From Pseudomonas alkylphenolica (GTDB taxonomy: Bacteria; Pseudomonadota; Gammaproteobacteria; Pseudomonadales; Pseudomonadaceae), in the NCBI RefSeq assembly GCF_016009175.1, contig NZ_JADUCM010000024.1, positions 20,738 to 84,737 on the forward strand: a stretch of 64,000 bases of DNA, given 5' to 3'. Position numbers and translations under genes: made by a program. Of this stretch, positions 1 to 10,041 are shown piece after piece. The notes under the pieces are model-generated. The model saw only the letters and a list, made by a program, of their open reading frames with translations, ran no database searches and was not told the origin of the DNA. Every line of letters starts with the position of its first letter. Within the stretch, counting starts at the first letter, position 1.

Positions 1-2
1 CG

Positions 3-845
3 CTGGCGATGCTCTGGGACTTTGAGTGGAGCAACCGGCAGATGATGCGCAACCTGTACATCCGCCAGCAGAGCTTTTTCTCCAACAGCGTCCTGGCCGC
101 ACGCGCGTTACCCGACGCCGGCGAGCTGGCGTTGCTCGAGCCGCTTCGCGGGCAAGTACCAGAAGAAGTGTTTACCCGTGTGTTCGAGGCACCACGTACT
201 GACGGCTCAGGGCTGATTCGCGACAAACAGCTGCAAGCCCTGGACCTGCTACAGGCGGCCGGCTGGAAACCCGAAGGCGACCAGTTGGTCAACGCCCAGG
301 GCGAACCGTTGCGTTTCACCTTCCTCAATGGCCAGGCCGGCTTCGAGCGATTGCTGCTGCCGTGGAAGCGCAACCTGGCACAGATCGGCATCACCCTGGA
401 CATCCGCCGTATCGACGCCTCCCAGTACGTTAACCGCTTGATGGCTCGCGACTACGATATGATCGTCACCGGCTACCCGGTCACCCCCTCGCCAGGCCTT
501 GAGCTGTACAACTATTTTGGCTCGGCTGCGGCCAACGACCCGGGCTCGAACAACTACATGGCCCTGCAAGACCCGGCGGTCGATCGCCTGATCGATGGCC
601 TGGTCAAAGCCAGCACCCAGGCCGATATGCTCCGCCATGCCCATGCACTGGACCGGGTACTGCAGTGGAACTACTACTGGATCCCCAATTACTACCCGCC
701 GGGCACGTCCACCGTCTGGTGGAACCGTTTCGGCTTGCCTAAGGTACAAGCAAGCAATGACGAAGGCCTGGACAGCTGGTGGGAAGTCAGCCCCACGGCG
801 CTGACCAATGCGCAAATGGCCGAACACCTCAAGGAGAAGCCATGA
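3..845 (+). CDS. YejA-like ABC transporter peptide-binding protein (C-terminal part)
   Basis: The reading frame is open from the left edge, so the start lies outside the window and only about 280 C-terminal residues are present. These match the C-terminal half of family 5 solute-binding proteins of the YejA type, with the characteristic DFEW segment near the visible start and a Tyr/Trp-rich segment (NYYWIPNYYPP) near the end. YejA proteins are periplasmic receptors that deliver oligopeptides, or microcin C-like peptides, to the YejBE channel. The stop overlaps the start of the yejB-like gene by 4 bases (ATGA), which supports one operon. The substrate here is inferred from the family only. Confidence 0.85.
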   Translation: MAMLWDFEWSNRQMMRNLYIRQQSFFSNSVLAARALPDAGELALLEPLRGQVPEEVFTRVFEAPRTDGSGLIRDKQLQALDLLQAAGWKPEGDQLVNAQGEPLRFTFLNGQAGFERLLLPWKRNLAQIGITLDIRRIDASQYVNRLMARDYDMIVTGYPVTPSPGLELYNYFGSAAANDPGSNNYMALQDPAVDRLIDGLVKASTQADMLRHAHALDRVLQWNYYWIPNYYPPGTSTVWWNRFGLPKVQASNDEGLDSWWEVSPTALTNAQMAEHLKEKP

Positions 846-1900
846 CCGCTTATATCCTGCGACGGCTGTTGCTGATCATCCCGACCCTGCTGATCATTCT
901 GCTGGTCAATTTCGTCATCGTTCAGGCTGCACCAGGTGGCCCCGTGGAACAGGCCATTGCCCGCCTGCAAGGCATTGGCGGCGGCGCGCCGGGGGCCAGT
1001 GTCGAGACTGTGCACACCAGTTCCCGTGCCAGTCGCGGCCTGGACCCAAAGCTGATCGAGGACATCAAGCGTCAGTACGGTTTCGACAAGTCGGCCCCGG
1101 AGCGCCTGTGGTTGATGCTCACCCAGTACGCCCATCTTGATTTCGGCAGCAGCTTTTTCCGTGGTGCCAAGGTCACTGACCTGATCCTGGAAAAAATGCC
1201 GGTCACGCTTTCACTGGGTTTCTGGGCGACGCTCATTACTTACCTGGTGTCGATTCCGCTGGGCATTCGCAAGGCCATCCGCCATGGAACGGCGTTCGAT
1301 GCCTGGAGCAGCAGCCTGATCGTGATCGGCTATGCCCTGCCCTCGTTTCTGTTCGCGCTGCTGTTGATTGTGGTATTTGCCGGCGGCACGTCGCTGAACT
1401 GGTTTCCGGTGCGCGGGCTGGTGTCGGAGGATTTCGACCAGTTGAGCCTGCTGGGCAAGGTGGCCGATTACTTCTGGCACCTGGTGCTGCCCGTAGGCGC
1501 CCTGGTCATCGGCGGCTTCGCCACCCTGACCCTGTTGACCAAGAATGCCTTCCTCAACGAGATCACCCGCCAATACGTCATCACCGCGCGGGCCAAAGGC
1601 CTGAGCGAGAAACGGGTGCTGTATGGGCATGTGTTTCGCAACGCCATTTTGCTCGTGGTCGCGGGTATCCCCCAGGCCTTGATCAGCGTGTTTTTTGCAG
1701 GCTCCCTGCTGATCGAAGTGATCTTCTCCCTCGATGGCCTGGGACGCATGAGCTACGAGGCGGCGGTGTCCCGGGATTATCCCGTGGTGTTCGGTTCGTT
1801 GTTCATTTTCACCCTGTTCGGCTTGCTGATCCGCCTGGTCGGTGACCTCTGCTACACCCTGGTTGATCCTCGGATCGACTTTGCAACGAGGGCGCACTGA
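842..1900 (+). CDS. yejB: YejB-like ABC transporter permease
   Basis: This 352-residue inner-membrane permease belongs to the binding-protein-dependent (DppB/OppB-like) family. It opens with an N-terminal transmembrane helix (MTAYILRRLLLIIPTLLI), and the EAA cytoplasmic loop that contacts the ATPase lies near residues 240-265. I chose the ATG at 842 because AAGGAG lies just upstream and the start overlaps the preceding stop. A longer frame begins inside the previous gene and adds residues unlike the family. It should pair with the permease at 1902-2924 to form the channel for peptides delivered by the upstream binding protein. Confidence 0.88.
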   Translation: MTAYILRRLLLIIPTLLIILLVNFVIVQAAPGGPVEQAIARLQGIGGGAPGASVETVHTSSRASRGLDPKLIEDIKRQYGFDKSAPERLWLMLTQYAHLDFGSSFFRGAKVTDLILEKMPVTLSLGFWATLITYLVSIPLGIRKAIRHGTAFDAWSSSLIVIGYALPSFLFALLLIVVFAGGTSLNWFPVRGLVSEDFDQLSLLGKVADYFWHLVLPVGALVIGGFATLTLLTKNAFLNEITRQYVITARAKGLSEKRVLYGHVFRNAILLVVAGIPQALISVFFAGSLLIEVIFSLDGLGRMSYEAAVSRDYPVVFGSLFIFTLFGLLIRLVGDLCYTLVDPRIDFATRAH

Positions 1901-1901
1901 T

Positions 1902-2924
1902 ATGTTCAGCCTGTCCCCGTTGTCGCGCCGACGCCTGCAAAATTTCCGCCGCAATCGCCGTGGCTGGTATTCGCTCTGGCTGTTCGCGGTATTGCTGGTG
2001 CTGAGCCTTGGCGCGGAACTGGTGGCCAATGACAAACCCCTGGTCATGGGTTATCAGGGGCAACTGTATTTCCCGGCATTCAAGCGCTACACCGAGCAGA
2101 CCTTTGGCGGCCAGTTGCCCTTCCAGCCGGATTACCGCAGCCAGTACGTGCAACAACTGATCAAGGATCAGCATGGCTGGATGCTGTTCGCGCCGATCCC
2201 CTTCAGTGCCGACACCCCCAACTACGACCTGCAGCAGCCAACGCCCAGCCCGCCGACCACGACCAACTGGCTGGGTACCGACGACCAGGGCCGTGATGTC
2301 CTGGCGCGGGTGTTGTACGGCACCCGCGTGTCGATCCTGTTTGCCCTGGCGCTGACGCTGATCAGCACCGTGATCGGCATCGCGGCTGGCGCCCTTCAGG
2401 GCTACCACGGTGGCTGGGTCGACCTGATCGGACAACGCCTGCTGGAAGTCTGGTCAGGCTTGCCAGTGCTTTACCTGCTGATCATCCTCAGCGGCTTTGT
2501 AGAGCCCAATTTCTGGTGGTTGCTGGGGATCATGGCGCTGTTTTCCTGGCTGGCGCTTGTTGATGTGGTTCGCGCCGAGTTCCTGCGCGGGCGCAACCTT
2601 GAATACGTGCAGGCGGCACGGGCCTTGGGGCTGGAGGACCGCGGGATCATCCTGCGGCACATCCTGCCCAATGCCATGAACGCCACCTTTACTTACCTGC
2701 CGTTCATTCTCACTGGCGCCATTACCACCCTCACCGCGCTGGATTTCCTCGGCTTTGGCATGCCGGCCGGCAGTGCTTCGCTGGGCGAACTGGTGAACCA
2801 GGGCAAACAGAACCTTCAAGCGCCGTGGCTGGGCTTTACCGCGTTCTTCGCCCTCGCGTTGATCCTGTCGTTGCTGGTGTTCATTGGCGATGCCTTGCGC
2901 GAAGCCTTCGATCCCCGGGCATAA
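1902..2924 (+). CDS. yejE: YejE-like ABC transporter permease
   Basis: This 340-residue protein is the second permease of the Yej-type importer and is close to the usual length of YejE. It has an N-terminal membrane helix, a large periplasmic loop, and then the conserved permease core with an LGTDDQGRD motif and an EAA loop (RALGLEDRGIILRHILPNA). The ATG at 1902 begins 1 base after the yejB stop, so the two are translationally coupled. The ATPase gene yejF, which normally follows yejE, is not here. The next gene is a regulator, so ATP hydrolysis must come from a gene elsewhere or upstream. Confidence 0.88.
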   Translation: MFSLSPLSRRRLQNFRRNRRGWYSLWLFAVLLVLSLGAELVANDKPLVMGYQGQLYFPAFKRYTEQTFGGQLPFQPDYRSQYVQQLIKDQHGWMLFAPIPFSADTPNYDLQQPTPSPPTTTNWLGTDDQGRDVLARVLYGTRVSILFALALTLISTVIGIAAGALQGYHGGWVDLIGQRLLEVWSGLPVLYLLIILSGFVEPNFWWLLGIMALFSWLALVDVVRAEFLRGRNLEYVQAARALGLEDRGIILRHILPNAMNATFTYLPFILTGAITTLTALDFLGFGMPAGSASLGELVNQGKQNLQAPWLGFTAFFALALILSLLVFIGDALREAFDPRA

Positions 2925-2954
2925 TCCCAGCCTTTGACCTTCAGGGAGCGGCCC

Positions 2955-4346
2955 ATGCCTGCCAACGACAGCCTCAAGGACTATCAGCAGGTTCGCCTGC
3001 TGGCGATCCGTTCGCTGTTCGAGATCATCGAGCAGTCCAGCGAAGGCACCATCATTGTCGACCGCGACGCGCGCATTGTCTGGATGAACGAGCGTTACGC
3101 CCGGCGCTTTGGCCTGGAGGACGCCGTCAGCGCTATTGGCCAGCCCTGCGAGAGCGTGATTCCCGGCAGCCTCATGCGTGAGGTGGTGAACAACGGCAAG
3201 CCGATCCTGCTGGACATGCTCGATACGCCGAAGGAGCCGCTGGTGGTGATGCGCCTGCCGGTTCACGACGGCGATGGCGCGCTGATCGGCGCCATCGGCT
3301 TTGCCTTGTTCGACGAACTGCGCAGCCTGTCGCCACTGCTCAAGCGCTACGCCAGCATGCAGCAGGAACTGGCCTCGACCCGCTCGCTGTTGCGCGCCCG
3401 GCAAGCCAAATACAACTTTGCCAAGTTCATCGGCACCAGTGCCGCCAGCCTAGAGGTCAAACGCCGGGCCCGACGCGGTGCCAGTACAGACTCGGCGGTG
3501 TTGCTGCTGGGTGAAACCGGTACTGGCAAAGAATTGCTGGCCCACGCCATCCACGCCGCCTCATCACGGGCGCACAAGGCCTTCGTCAGCATCAACAGCG
3601 CAGCCATTCCGGACACCTTGCTTGAAGCCGAGTTCTTCGGTACCGCGCCGGGTGCCTACACCGGTGCCGACCGCAAGGGCCGGCCCGGCAAGCTGCAACT
3701 GGCCGAGGGCGGCACGCTGTTTCTCGACGAAATCGGCGACATGCCCTTGCCGCTGCAGAGCAAATTGCTGCGGGTGCTGCAGGAAAAGGAATACGAGCCG
3801 GTGGGCTCCAACCAGATGATGCACAGCGACGTGCGCATCATAGCCGCGACCTCTACCGACCTCAGTGCGGCCATGGCCCGCGGCGAGTTCCGCGCCGACC
3901 TCTATTACCGCCTCAATGTATTGCCGATCCAGGTGCCGCCGCTGCGTGAGCGGCTGGACGATCTGCCAGCCCTGACTGAAGCCATCCTGGAAGAGCTGGG
4001 CAGTCAGCATGAGCTGGACGATGAGGCGCTCATGTTGCTCGCGCGCCATGCCTGGCCTGGCAACATCCGCGAGCTGCGCAATGTGCTTGAGCGCGCCACC
4101 TTGCTCGCCGACCATGCTCACCTTGGCGCACGCGACATTCAGTCTGCGCTTGGCAACCTGGCGCCGCTGCAGGTGACAACACCGCAACTGGACTACAAGC
4201 AAGCCTGCGCGGCGTTCGAACGGCAGTTACTGACCAACACACTGGCCCGTTGCAGCGGCAACGTACCGGAAGCGGCACGGCAGCTGGGGCTGGGACGGTC
4301 TACCCTGTATAAAAAGTTGGTGGCATTGGGCGTCTCGTCTCAATAA
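2955..4346 (+). CDS. PAS-containing sigma-54-dependent activator of ketone-body genes
   Basis: This 463-residue enhancer-binding protein has an N-terminal PAS-like sensor domain (about 18-125), a AAA+ sigma-54 activation domain and a C-terminal Fis-type helix-turn-helix (about 420-463). Walker A (GETGTGKE) is near residue 186. The sigma-54 contact loop near 232 reads GAYTGA instead of the usual GAFTGA, a known conservative variant. The ATG at 2955 follows GGAG; an in-frame TTG 21 bases upstream was passed over. It lies directly upstream of, and codirectional with, a GntP permease and 3-hydroxybutyrate dehydrogenase. Its likely DNA sites and target promoter are in the next intergenic region. 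Its likely inducer, a hydroxybutyrate-type acid, is inferred from context. Confidence 0.85.
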   Translation: MPANDSLKDYQQVRLLAIRSLFEIIEQSSEGTIIVDRDARIVWMNERYARRFGLEDAVSAIGQPCESVIPGSLMREVVNNGKPILLDMLDTPKEPLVVMRLPVHDGDGALIGAIGFALFDELRSLSPLLKRYASMQQELASTRSLLRARQAKYNFAKFIGTSAASLEVKRRARRGASTDSAVLLLGETGTGKELLAHAIHAASSRAHKAFVSINSAAIPDTLLEAEFFGTAPGAYTGADRKGRPGKLQLAEGGTLFLDEIGDMPLPLQSKLLRVLQEKEYEPVGSNQMMHSDVRIIAATSTDLSAAMARGEFRADLYYRLNVLPIQVPPLRERLDDLPALTEAILEELGSQHELDDEALMLLARHAWPGNIRELRNVLERATLLADHAHLGARDIQSALGNLAPLQVTTPQLDYKQACAAFERQLLTNTLARCSGNVPEAARQLGLGRSTLYKKLVALGVSSQ

Positions 4347-4372
4347 AGAGAACGCCGTCTCCATACAGAGAC
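4337..4372. promoter_or_regulatory. Two upstream activator sites, GTCTC-N6-GAGAC type
   Basis: Two dyads of the same design lie 20 bp apart, about two helical turns. The first (4337-4352) reads GTCTC-N6-GAGAA and overlaps the activator's stop codon. The second (4357-4372) is a perfect GTCTC-N6-GAGAC. Together with a third perfect copy at 4494-4509 they are the likely enhancer sites for the sigma-54 activator encoded just upstream. Binding is inferred from their repetition and position. Confidence 0.6.
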
Positions 4373-4379
4373 ACCGCCT

Positions 4380-4420
4380 GTAGGAGCCAGGCTTGCCGGC
4401 GATCGGCTGCGAAGCAGCCG
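4380..4420. repeat. REP-like extragenic palindrome
   Basis: This starts with the Pseudomonas REP-type sequence GTAGGAGCCAGGCTTGCCGG and continues into a perfect 7-bp stem (CGGCTGC, 3-base loop, GCAGCCG). The same core recurs at 16978-17032 and 43434-43640. It sits between the activator sites and the promoter, where it could also affect DNA looping. Confidence 0.65.
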
Positions 4421-4493
4421 TAAAACCTGGCGACTCGACACCGGATTTGCTAACGCCGTGCCAGCGGTACAACTGACGAACATTGCCGGACCT

Positions 4494-4509
4494 GTCTCTA
4501 TTCGGAGAC
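4494..4509. promoter_or_regulatory. Third GTCTC-N6-GAGAC activator site
   Basis: This is a perfect dyad GTCTC-TATTCG-GAGAC. It lies about 62 bases upstream of the -24/-12 promoter and about 137 bases downstream of the second dyad. An enhancer-binding protein would be expected to occupy it. Confidence 0.6.
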
Positions 4510-4571
4510 CGACTTTGATGATCTTTTATGAAAATACAATAAAAACCTTACATTTCAATAAGTTATAAAGT

Positions 4572-4587
4572 TGGCACGATTCCCGCT
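4572..4587 (+). promoter_or_regulatory. Sigma-54 promoter for the GntP/hbdH operon
   Basis: TGGCACGATTCCCGCT matches the sigma-54 consensus TGGCACG-N4-TTGCT, with the invariant GG and GC exactly 12 bases apart (4573 and 4585). Transcription would start near 4597, leaving a leader of about 38 bases before the permease ATG at 4635. The codirectional sigma-54 activator gene upstream supports the call. Confidence 0.75.
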
Positions 4588-4634
4588 ATCTCCTTGCCAT
4601 CAACAAAAACAAGATTCGCCCAAGGAGACACTCG

Positions 4635-6026
4635 ATGAGTGTGATCATTGCCCTGGCAGCCCTCGCGCTGCTCATGCTGGCTGCTTACCGTGGTTATAGC
4701 GTTATCCTCTTCGCTCCCATCGCTGCCCTTGGCGCGGTGCTGCTCACCGATCCTTCCGCTGTCGCCCCGACCTTCACCGGGGTGTTCATGGAGAAGATGG
4801 TCGGCTTTATCAAACTGTACTTTCCGGTGTTCCTGCTCGGTGCAGTGTTCGGCAAGCTGATCGAACTGTCCGGTTTCTCGCGCTCCATCGTCGCAGCGGC
4901 GATTCGCTTGCTGGGTACCCGCCAGGCCATGCTGGTGATCGTGCTGGTGTGTGCCTTGCTGACCTACGGCGGTGTGTCACTGTTCGTGGTGGTGTTTGCG
5001 GTTTACCCGTTTGCCGCCGAAATGTTCCGCCAGAGCAACATCCCCAAGCGCTTGATCCCGGCAACCATCGCCCTGGGCGCGTTTTCGTTCACCATGGATG
5101 CCCTGCCCGGCACCCCGCAAATCCAGAACATCATCCCCAGTACTTTCTTCAACACAACGGCTTGGGCCGCGCCCTGGCTTGGCCTGATCGGCACCCTGTT
5201 CGTGTTCTGCACCGGCATGCTCTACCTGCAGCGCCAGCGCAACAAAGCCCAGCGCGCAGGCGAAGGTTACGGCACAGCGCTGCGTAACGAACCTGAAACC
5301 GCAGCCGACCTGACCCTGCCCAACCCGCTTCTGGCGCTCTCACCGCTGCTGCTGGTGGGCGTCATGAACCTGCTGTTCACCCACTGGATTCCCGCCTGGT
5401 ACGGCAAGACCCACACCCTGCAGCTACCGGGCATGAGCGCACCGGTACAGACCGATATCGCCAAGCTCACCGCTATCTGGGCGGTCGAGGCAGCGTTGCT
5501 GCTGGGCATTATGCTGGTGCTGGTGGCAGGTTTCGGGGCAATCAAAAGCCGTCTCGCCGAAGGTAGCAAAAGTGCAGTAAGCGGCGCGCTGCTGGCGGCG
5601 ATGAACACCGCCTCCGAATACGGTTTCGGCGCGGTGATCGCCTCGTTGCCGGGATTCCTGGTGCTTGCCGATGCCCTGCGCGCCATCCCCAATCCGCTGG
5701 TCAACGAAGCCATCACCGTCACCTTGCTGGCCGGTATCACCGGGTCCGCCTCTGGCGGGATGAGCATTGCCCTCGCGGCGATGTCCGACAGTTTCATTGC
5801 GGCTGCCAATGCCGCCAACATTCCGCTTGAAGTCCTGCACCGGGTGGCCGCCATGGCCAGCGGCGGCATGGATACCCTGCCACACAACGGCGCGGTGATT
5901 ACCTTGCTGGCCGTCACCGGGCTTACCCACCGGGAAGCCTACAAGGACATTTTCGGCATTACCCTGATCAAGACCCTGGCGGTGTTCGTGGTGATCGCCA
6001 CCTTCTACGCGACCGGTATCGTCTAA
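4635..6026 (+). CDS. GntP-family permease (likely 3-hydroxybutyrate/ketone-body uptake)
   Basis: This 463-residue, very hydrophobic protein has about 12 membrane segments and glycine-rich loops typical of the GntP gluconate/organic-acid permease family. An AAGGAG ribosome site lies 9 bases before the ATG. It is 10 bases upstream of a 3-hydroxybutyrate dehydrogenase gene and in the same operon as an acetoacetyl-CoA synthetase. It therefore most likely imports 3-hydroxybutyrate or a related short-chain acid; the substrate is inferred from neighbours. Expression should depend on the sigma-54 promoter at 4572-4587. Confidence 0.85.
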   Translation: MSVIIALAALALLMLAAYRGYSVILFAPIAALGAVLLTDPSAVAPTFTGVFMEKMVGFIKLYFPVFLLGAVFGKLIELSGFSRSIVAAAIRLLGTRQAMLVIVLVCALLTYGGVSLFVVVFAVYPFAAEMFRQSNIPKRLIPATIALGAFSFTMDALPGTPQIQNIIPSTFFNTTAWAAPWLGLIGTLFVFCTGMLYLQRQRNKAQRAGEGYGTALRNEPETAADLTLPNPLLALSPLLLVGVMNLLFTHWIPAWYGKTHTLQLPGMSAPVQTDIAKLTAIWAVEAALLLGIMLVLVAGFGAIKSRLAEGSKSAVSGALLAAMNTASEYGFGAVIASLPGFLVLADALRAIPNPLVNEAITVTLLAGITGSASGGMSIALAAMSDSFIAAANAANIPLEVLHRVAAMASGGMDTLPHNGAVITLLAVTGLTHREAYKDIFGITLIKTLAVFVVIATFYATGIV

Positions 6027-6036
6027 GGAGCAGCAG

Positions 6037-6807
6037 ATGAATCTCAACGGTAAAACAGCAGTGGTCACCGGCTCCACCAGCGGCATCGGCCTGGGCATCG
6101 CCCATGTCCTGGCCAAAGCGGGCGCCAACCTGATCCTCAACGGCTTCGGCGACATCAAGGCAGCGATTGCCGAAGTCGCCCGCCACGGTACCCGGGTGGG
6201 CCATCACCCCGCCGACCTCGGTAGCGTGGAGCAGATTGAAGACCTGTTCGCCTACGCCGAGCGCGAGTTCGGTGGCGTCGACATCCTGGTCAACAATGCC
6301 GGCATCCAGCATGTCGCACCGGTTGAAGAGTTTCCGGTAGAGCGCTGGGACGCGATCATCGCCATCAACCTTAGCGCCGTCTTCCACGGTACCCGGCTGG
6401 TACTGCCTGGCATGCGTCAACGCAACTGGGGGCGAATCGTCAACATCGCCTCCGTACATGGTCAGGTCGGCTCCACCGGCAAGGCGGCCTATGTGGCAGC
6501 CAAGCACGGGGTCGTCGGGTTGACCAAGGTGGTCGGGCTTGAAACCGCTACAAGCAATATCACCTGCAATGCCATCTGCCCGGGCTGGGTGCTCACCCCA
6601 CTGGTGCAGAAACAGATCGACGACCGCGCGGCCAGCGGGATCGACCCGCAACAGGCCCAGCACGATCTGCTGGCCGAGAAGCAGCCTTCATTGTCATTCG
6701 TCACTCCCGAGCACCTGGGTGAACTGGTATTGTTTCTCTGTAGCGAAGCTGGCAGCCAGGTTCGCGGCGCCGCCTGGAACATCGATGGCGGCTGGTTGGC
6801 CCAATAA
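6037..6807 (+). CDS. hbdH: 3-hydroxybutyrate dehydrogenase
   Basis: This 256-residue short-chain dehydrogenase oxidises (R)-3-hydroxybutyrate to acetoacetate with NAD. The cofactor motif TGSTSGIG is at residues 11-18, NNAG at 86-89, and the catalytic Ser139, Tyr152 and Lys156 are all present. The C-terminal region (AEKQPSLSFVTPEHLGELV) is typical of bacterial BdhA/HbdH proteins. AAGGAG precedes the ATG. The product acetoacetate would be activated by the acetoacetyl-CoA synthetase at 7370-9331, forming a short ketone-body assimilation route. Confidence 0.93.
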   Translation: MNLNGKTAVVTGSTSGIGLGIAHVLAKAGANLILNGFGDIKAAIAEVARHGTRVGHHPADLGSVEQIEDLFAYAEREFGGVDILVNNAGIQHVAPVEEFPVERWDAIIAINLSAVFHGTRLVLPGMRQRNWGRIVNIASVHGQVGSTGKAAYVAAKHGVVGLTKVVGLETATSNITCNAICPGWVLTPLVQKQIDDRAASGIDPQQAQHDLLAEKQPSLSFVTPEHLGELVLFLCSEAGSQVRGAAWNIDGGWLAQ

Positions 6808-6863
6808 AGGGAACCCTGGGGATCTGGCTGCTGCATCGCATTTTTTACCTGCAAGGAGGCCCT

Positions 6864-7343
6864 ATGCGCCCGATCCCTTTCACTGCGTTGCTCACCCTGA
6901 CCCTGGCTGTTGGTACTTCGGTACAGGCTGCCAGTCTCAAAGACGTAGCGCCCTACCCTGAAGCCGAAAAAGGCTTCACCCGCCAGGTGATCCACCTGCC
7001 GCCGCAGGCCGATGAGTCGGCGTTCAAGCTTGAAGTGCTGGCCGGCAAGCAGTTGCTGGTCGACTGCAACCGCCAGCACCTGGGCGGCACACTCGAAGAA
7101 AAGACCCTGCAGGGCTGGGGCTACAACTACTACCGCCTGGAAAAAGTCATGGGGCCAGCCTCGACCCTGATGGCCTGCCCGCAAAACACCAAGCAAGAAG
7201 CCTTCGTGCCCGTGGTGGGTGATGGTTTCCTGCTGCGCTACAACAGCAAACTGCCCGTGGTGGTGTACGTACCTGAAGGTGTGCAGGTGCGCTACCGCAT
7301 CTGGTCGGCATCAACCGACGTGAAAAACGCAACCGTGGAATAA
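6864..7343 (+). CDS. eco: Ecotin, periplasmic serine protease inhibitor
   Basis: This 159-residue protein aligns along its whole length with E. coli ecotin. It has a Sec signal peptide ending near residue 22 (VQA-AS), the APYPEAEKG opening, the GWGYNYY core and the RYNSKLPVVVY strand. The reactive-site loop keeps Met (about residue 103, STLMACP), and the two cysteines that form the loop disulphide (about 68 and 105) are present. Ecotin dimers inhibit trypsin-, chymotrypsin- and elastase-like proteases and protect bacteria from host or predator enzymes. AAGGAGG precedes the ATG. Its position inside a ketone-body operon is unexpected on functional grounds. Confidence 0.92.
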   Translation: MRPIPFTALLTLTLAVGTSVQAASLKDVAPYPEAEKGFTRQVIHLPPQADESAFKLEVLAGKQLLVDCNRQHLGGTLEEKTLQGWGYNYYRLEKVMGPASTLMACPQNTKQEAFVPVVGDGFLLRYNSKLPVVVYVPEGVQVRYRIWSASTDVKNATVE

Positions 7344-7369
7344 CACCGCCCGGCTAAGGAGAACGCGGC

Positions 7370-9331
<1,962 letters not shown>

Positions 9332-9365
9332 TGTGCGGTTTTACTGCTTTGCGAAGGTACCCGAG

Positions 9366-9641
9366 ATGAAAGCACAGGCCCGGCATATTCTGGTCAAGAC
9401 CGCTGAAGAAGCCGAACAGCTCAAGCAACGCATTGCCAAAGGCGAGGCGTTCGATGTGCTGGCCAAAAAGCATTCCACCTGCCCGTCCGGCAAGCGCGGT
9501 GGCGACCTGGGCGAAGTGCGGCCGGGGCAAATGGTCGGCGCCATTGACCAGGTCATCTTCAAAAAGCCGCTACGCGTGGTGCACGGCCCGATCAAGAGCA
9601 AGTTCGGCTATCACCTGGTACAGGTGTTCTACCGCGACTAA
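9366..9641 (+). CDS. ppiC: Parvulin-type peptidyl-prolyl isomerase PpiC
   Basis: This 91-residue protein is a single parvulin domain, the usual size of cytoplasmic PpiC. The motifs ARHILV at the start, CPSGKRGGDLG in the middle and VHGPIKSKFGYHLVQV at the end are diagnostic. It catalyses cis-trans isomerisation of peptidyl-prolyl bonds. The ATG at 9366 was chosen because the domain starts within a few residues of it; the longer frame begins inside the previous gene. Its stop overlaps the stop of the convergent DUF1652 gene. Confidence 0.93.
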   Translation: MKAQARHILVKTAEEAEQLKQRIAKGEAFDVLAKKHSTCPSGKRGGDLGEVRPGQMVGAIDQVIFKKPLRVVHGPIKSKFGYHLVQVFYRD

Positions 9642-9898
9642 AGGGCATCGCTTCGCCGCCCGGCGCGTTGCAGGCGCTGGTCGGCCAGATCGTTGCGCAA
9701 CCCCAGGATCAGATTGGAAATCGCCCGGCTGCTGGTTAATTGATCGGCACTGATGCCCGTCACCAGCAGGTCGACCCGCTCGCAGCTGCGGTCGAACACC
9801 TTGACGGTCAACGAGCGATCGGCTGCCTGGGTGCACTGGCAGCGGGTGGGTAAAAAACTGCTTTCTATGATATTGCGCAACTCCAGGGTCGAGAGCAT
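9638..9898 (-). CDS. DUF1652 domain protein
   Basis: This 86-residue Pseudomonas-type protein contains the DUF1652 signature (LELRNIIESSFLPTRC near the start, RVDLLVTGI in the middle, SSRAISNLI near the end). The family has no established function. The ATG at 9898 starts at the family's usual first residues (MLSTLELRN). Convergent with ppiC, its stop codon overlaps the ppiC stop by 4 bases, so both genes must share a terminator or read into each other. Confidence 0.85.
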   Translation of the reverse strand: MLSTLELRNIIESSFLPTRCQCTQAADRSLTVKVFDRSCERVDLLVTGISADQLTSSRAISNLILGLRNDLADQRLQRAGRRSDAL

Positions 9899-10041
9899 CG
9901 GTACATCTCCTTGGCAGATGGCGGACAGCGGTCCCGTGTTGCCCGGTCCACCCACCAGCCTAGGCGATATTTCCCGCCGAATCAGACCCTTTCACTATAA
10001 GGACCTGCGCACTTCACCCCGTGCGCAGCCCGCCAGCGCTC

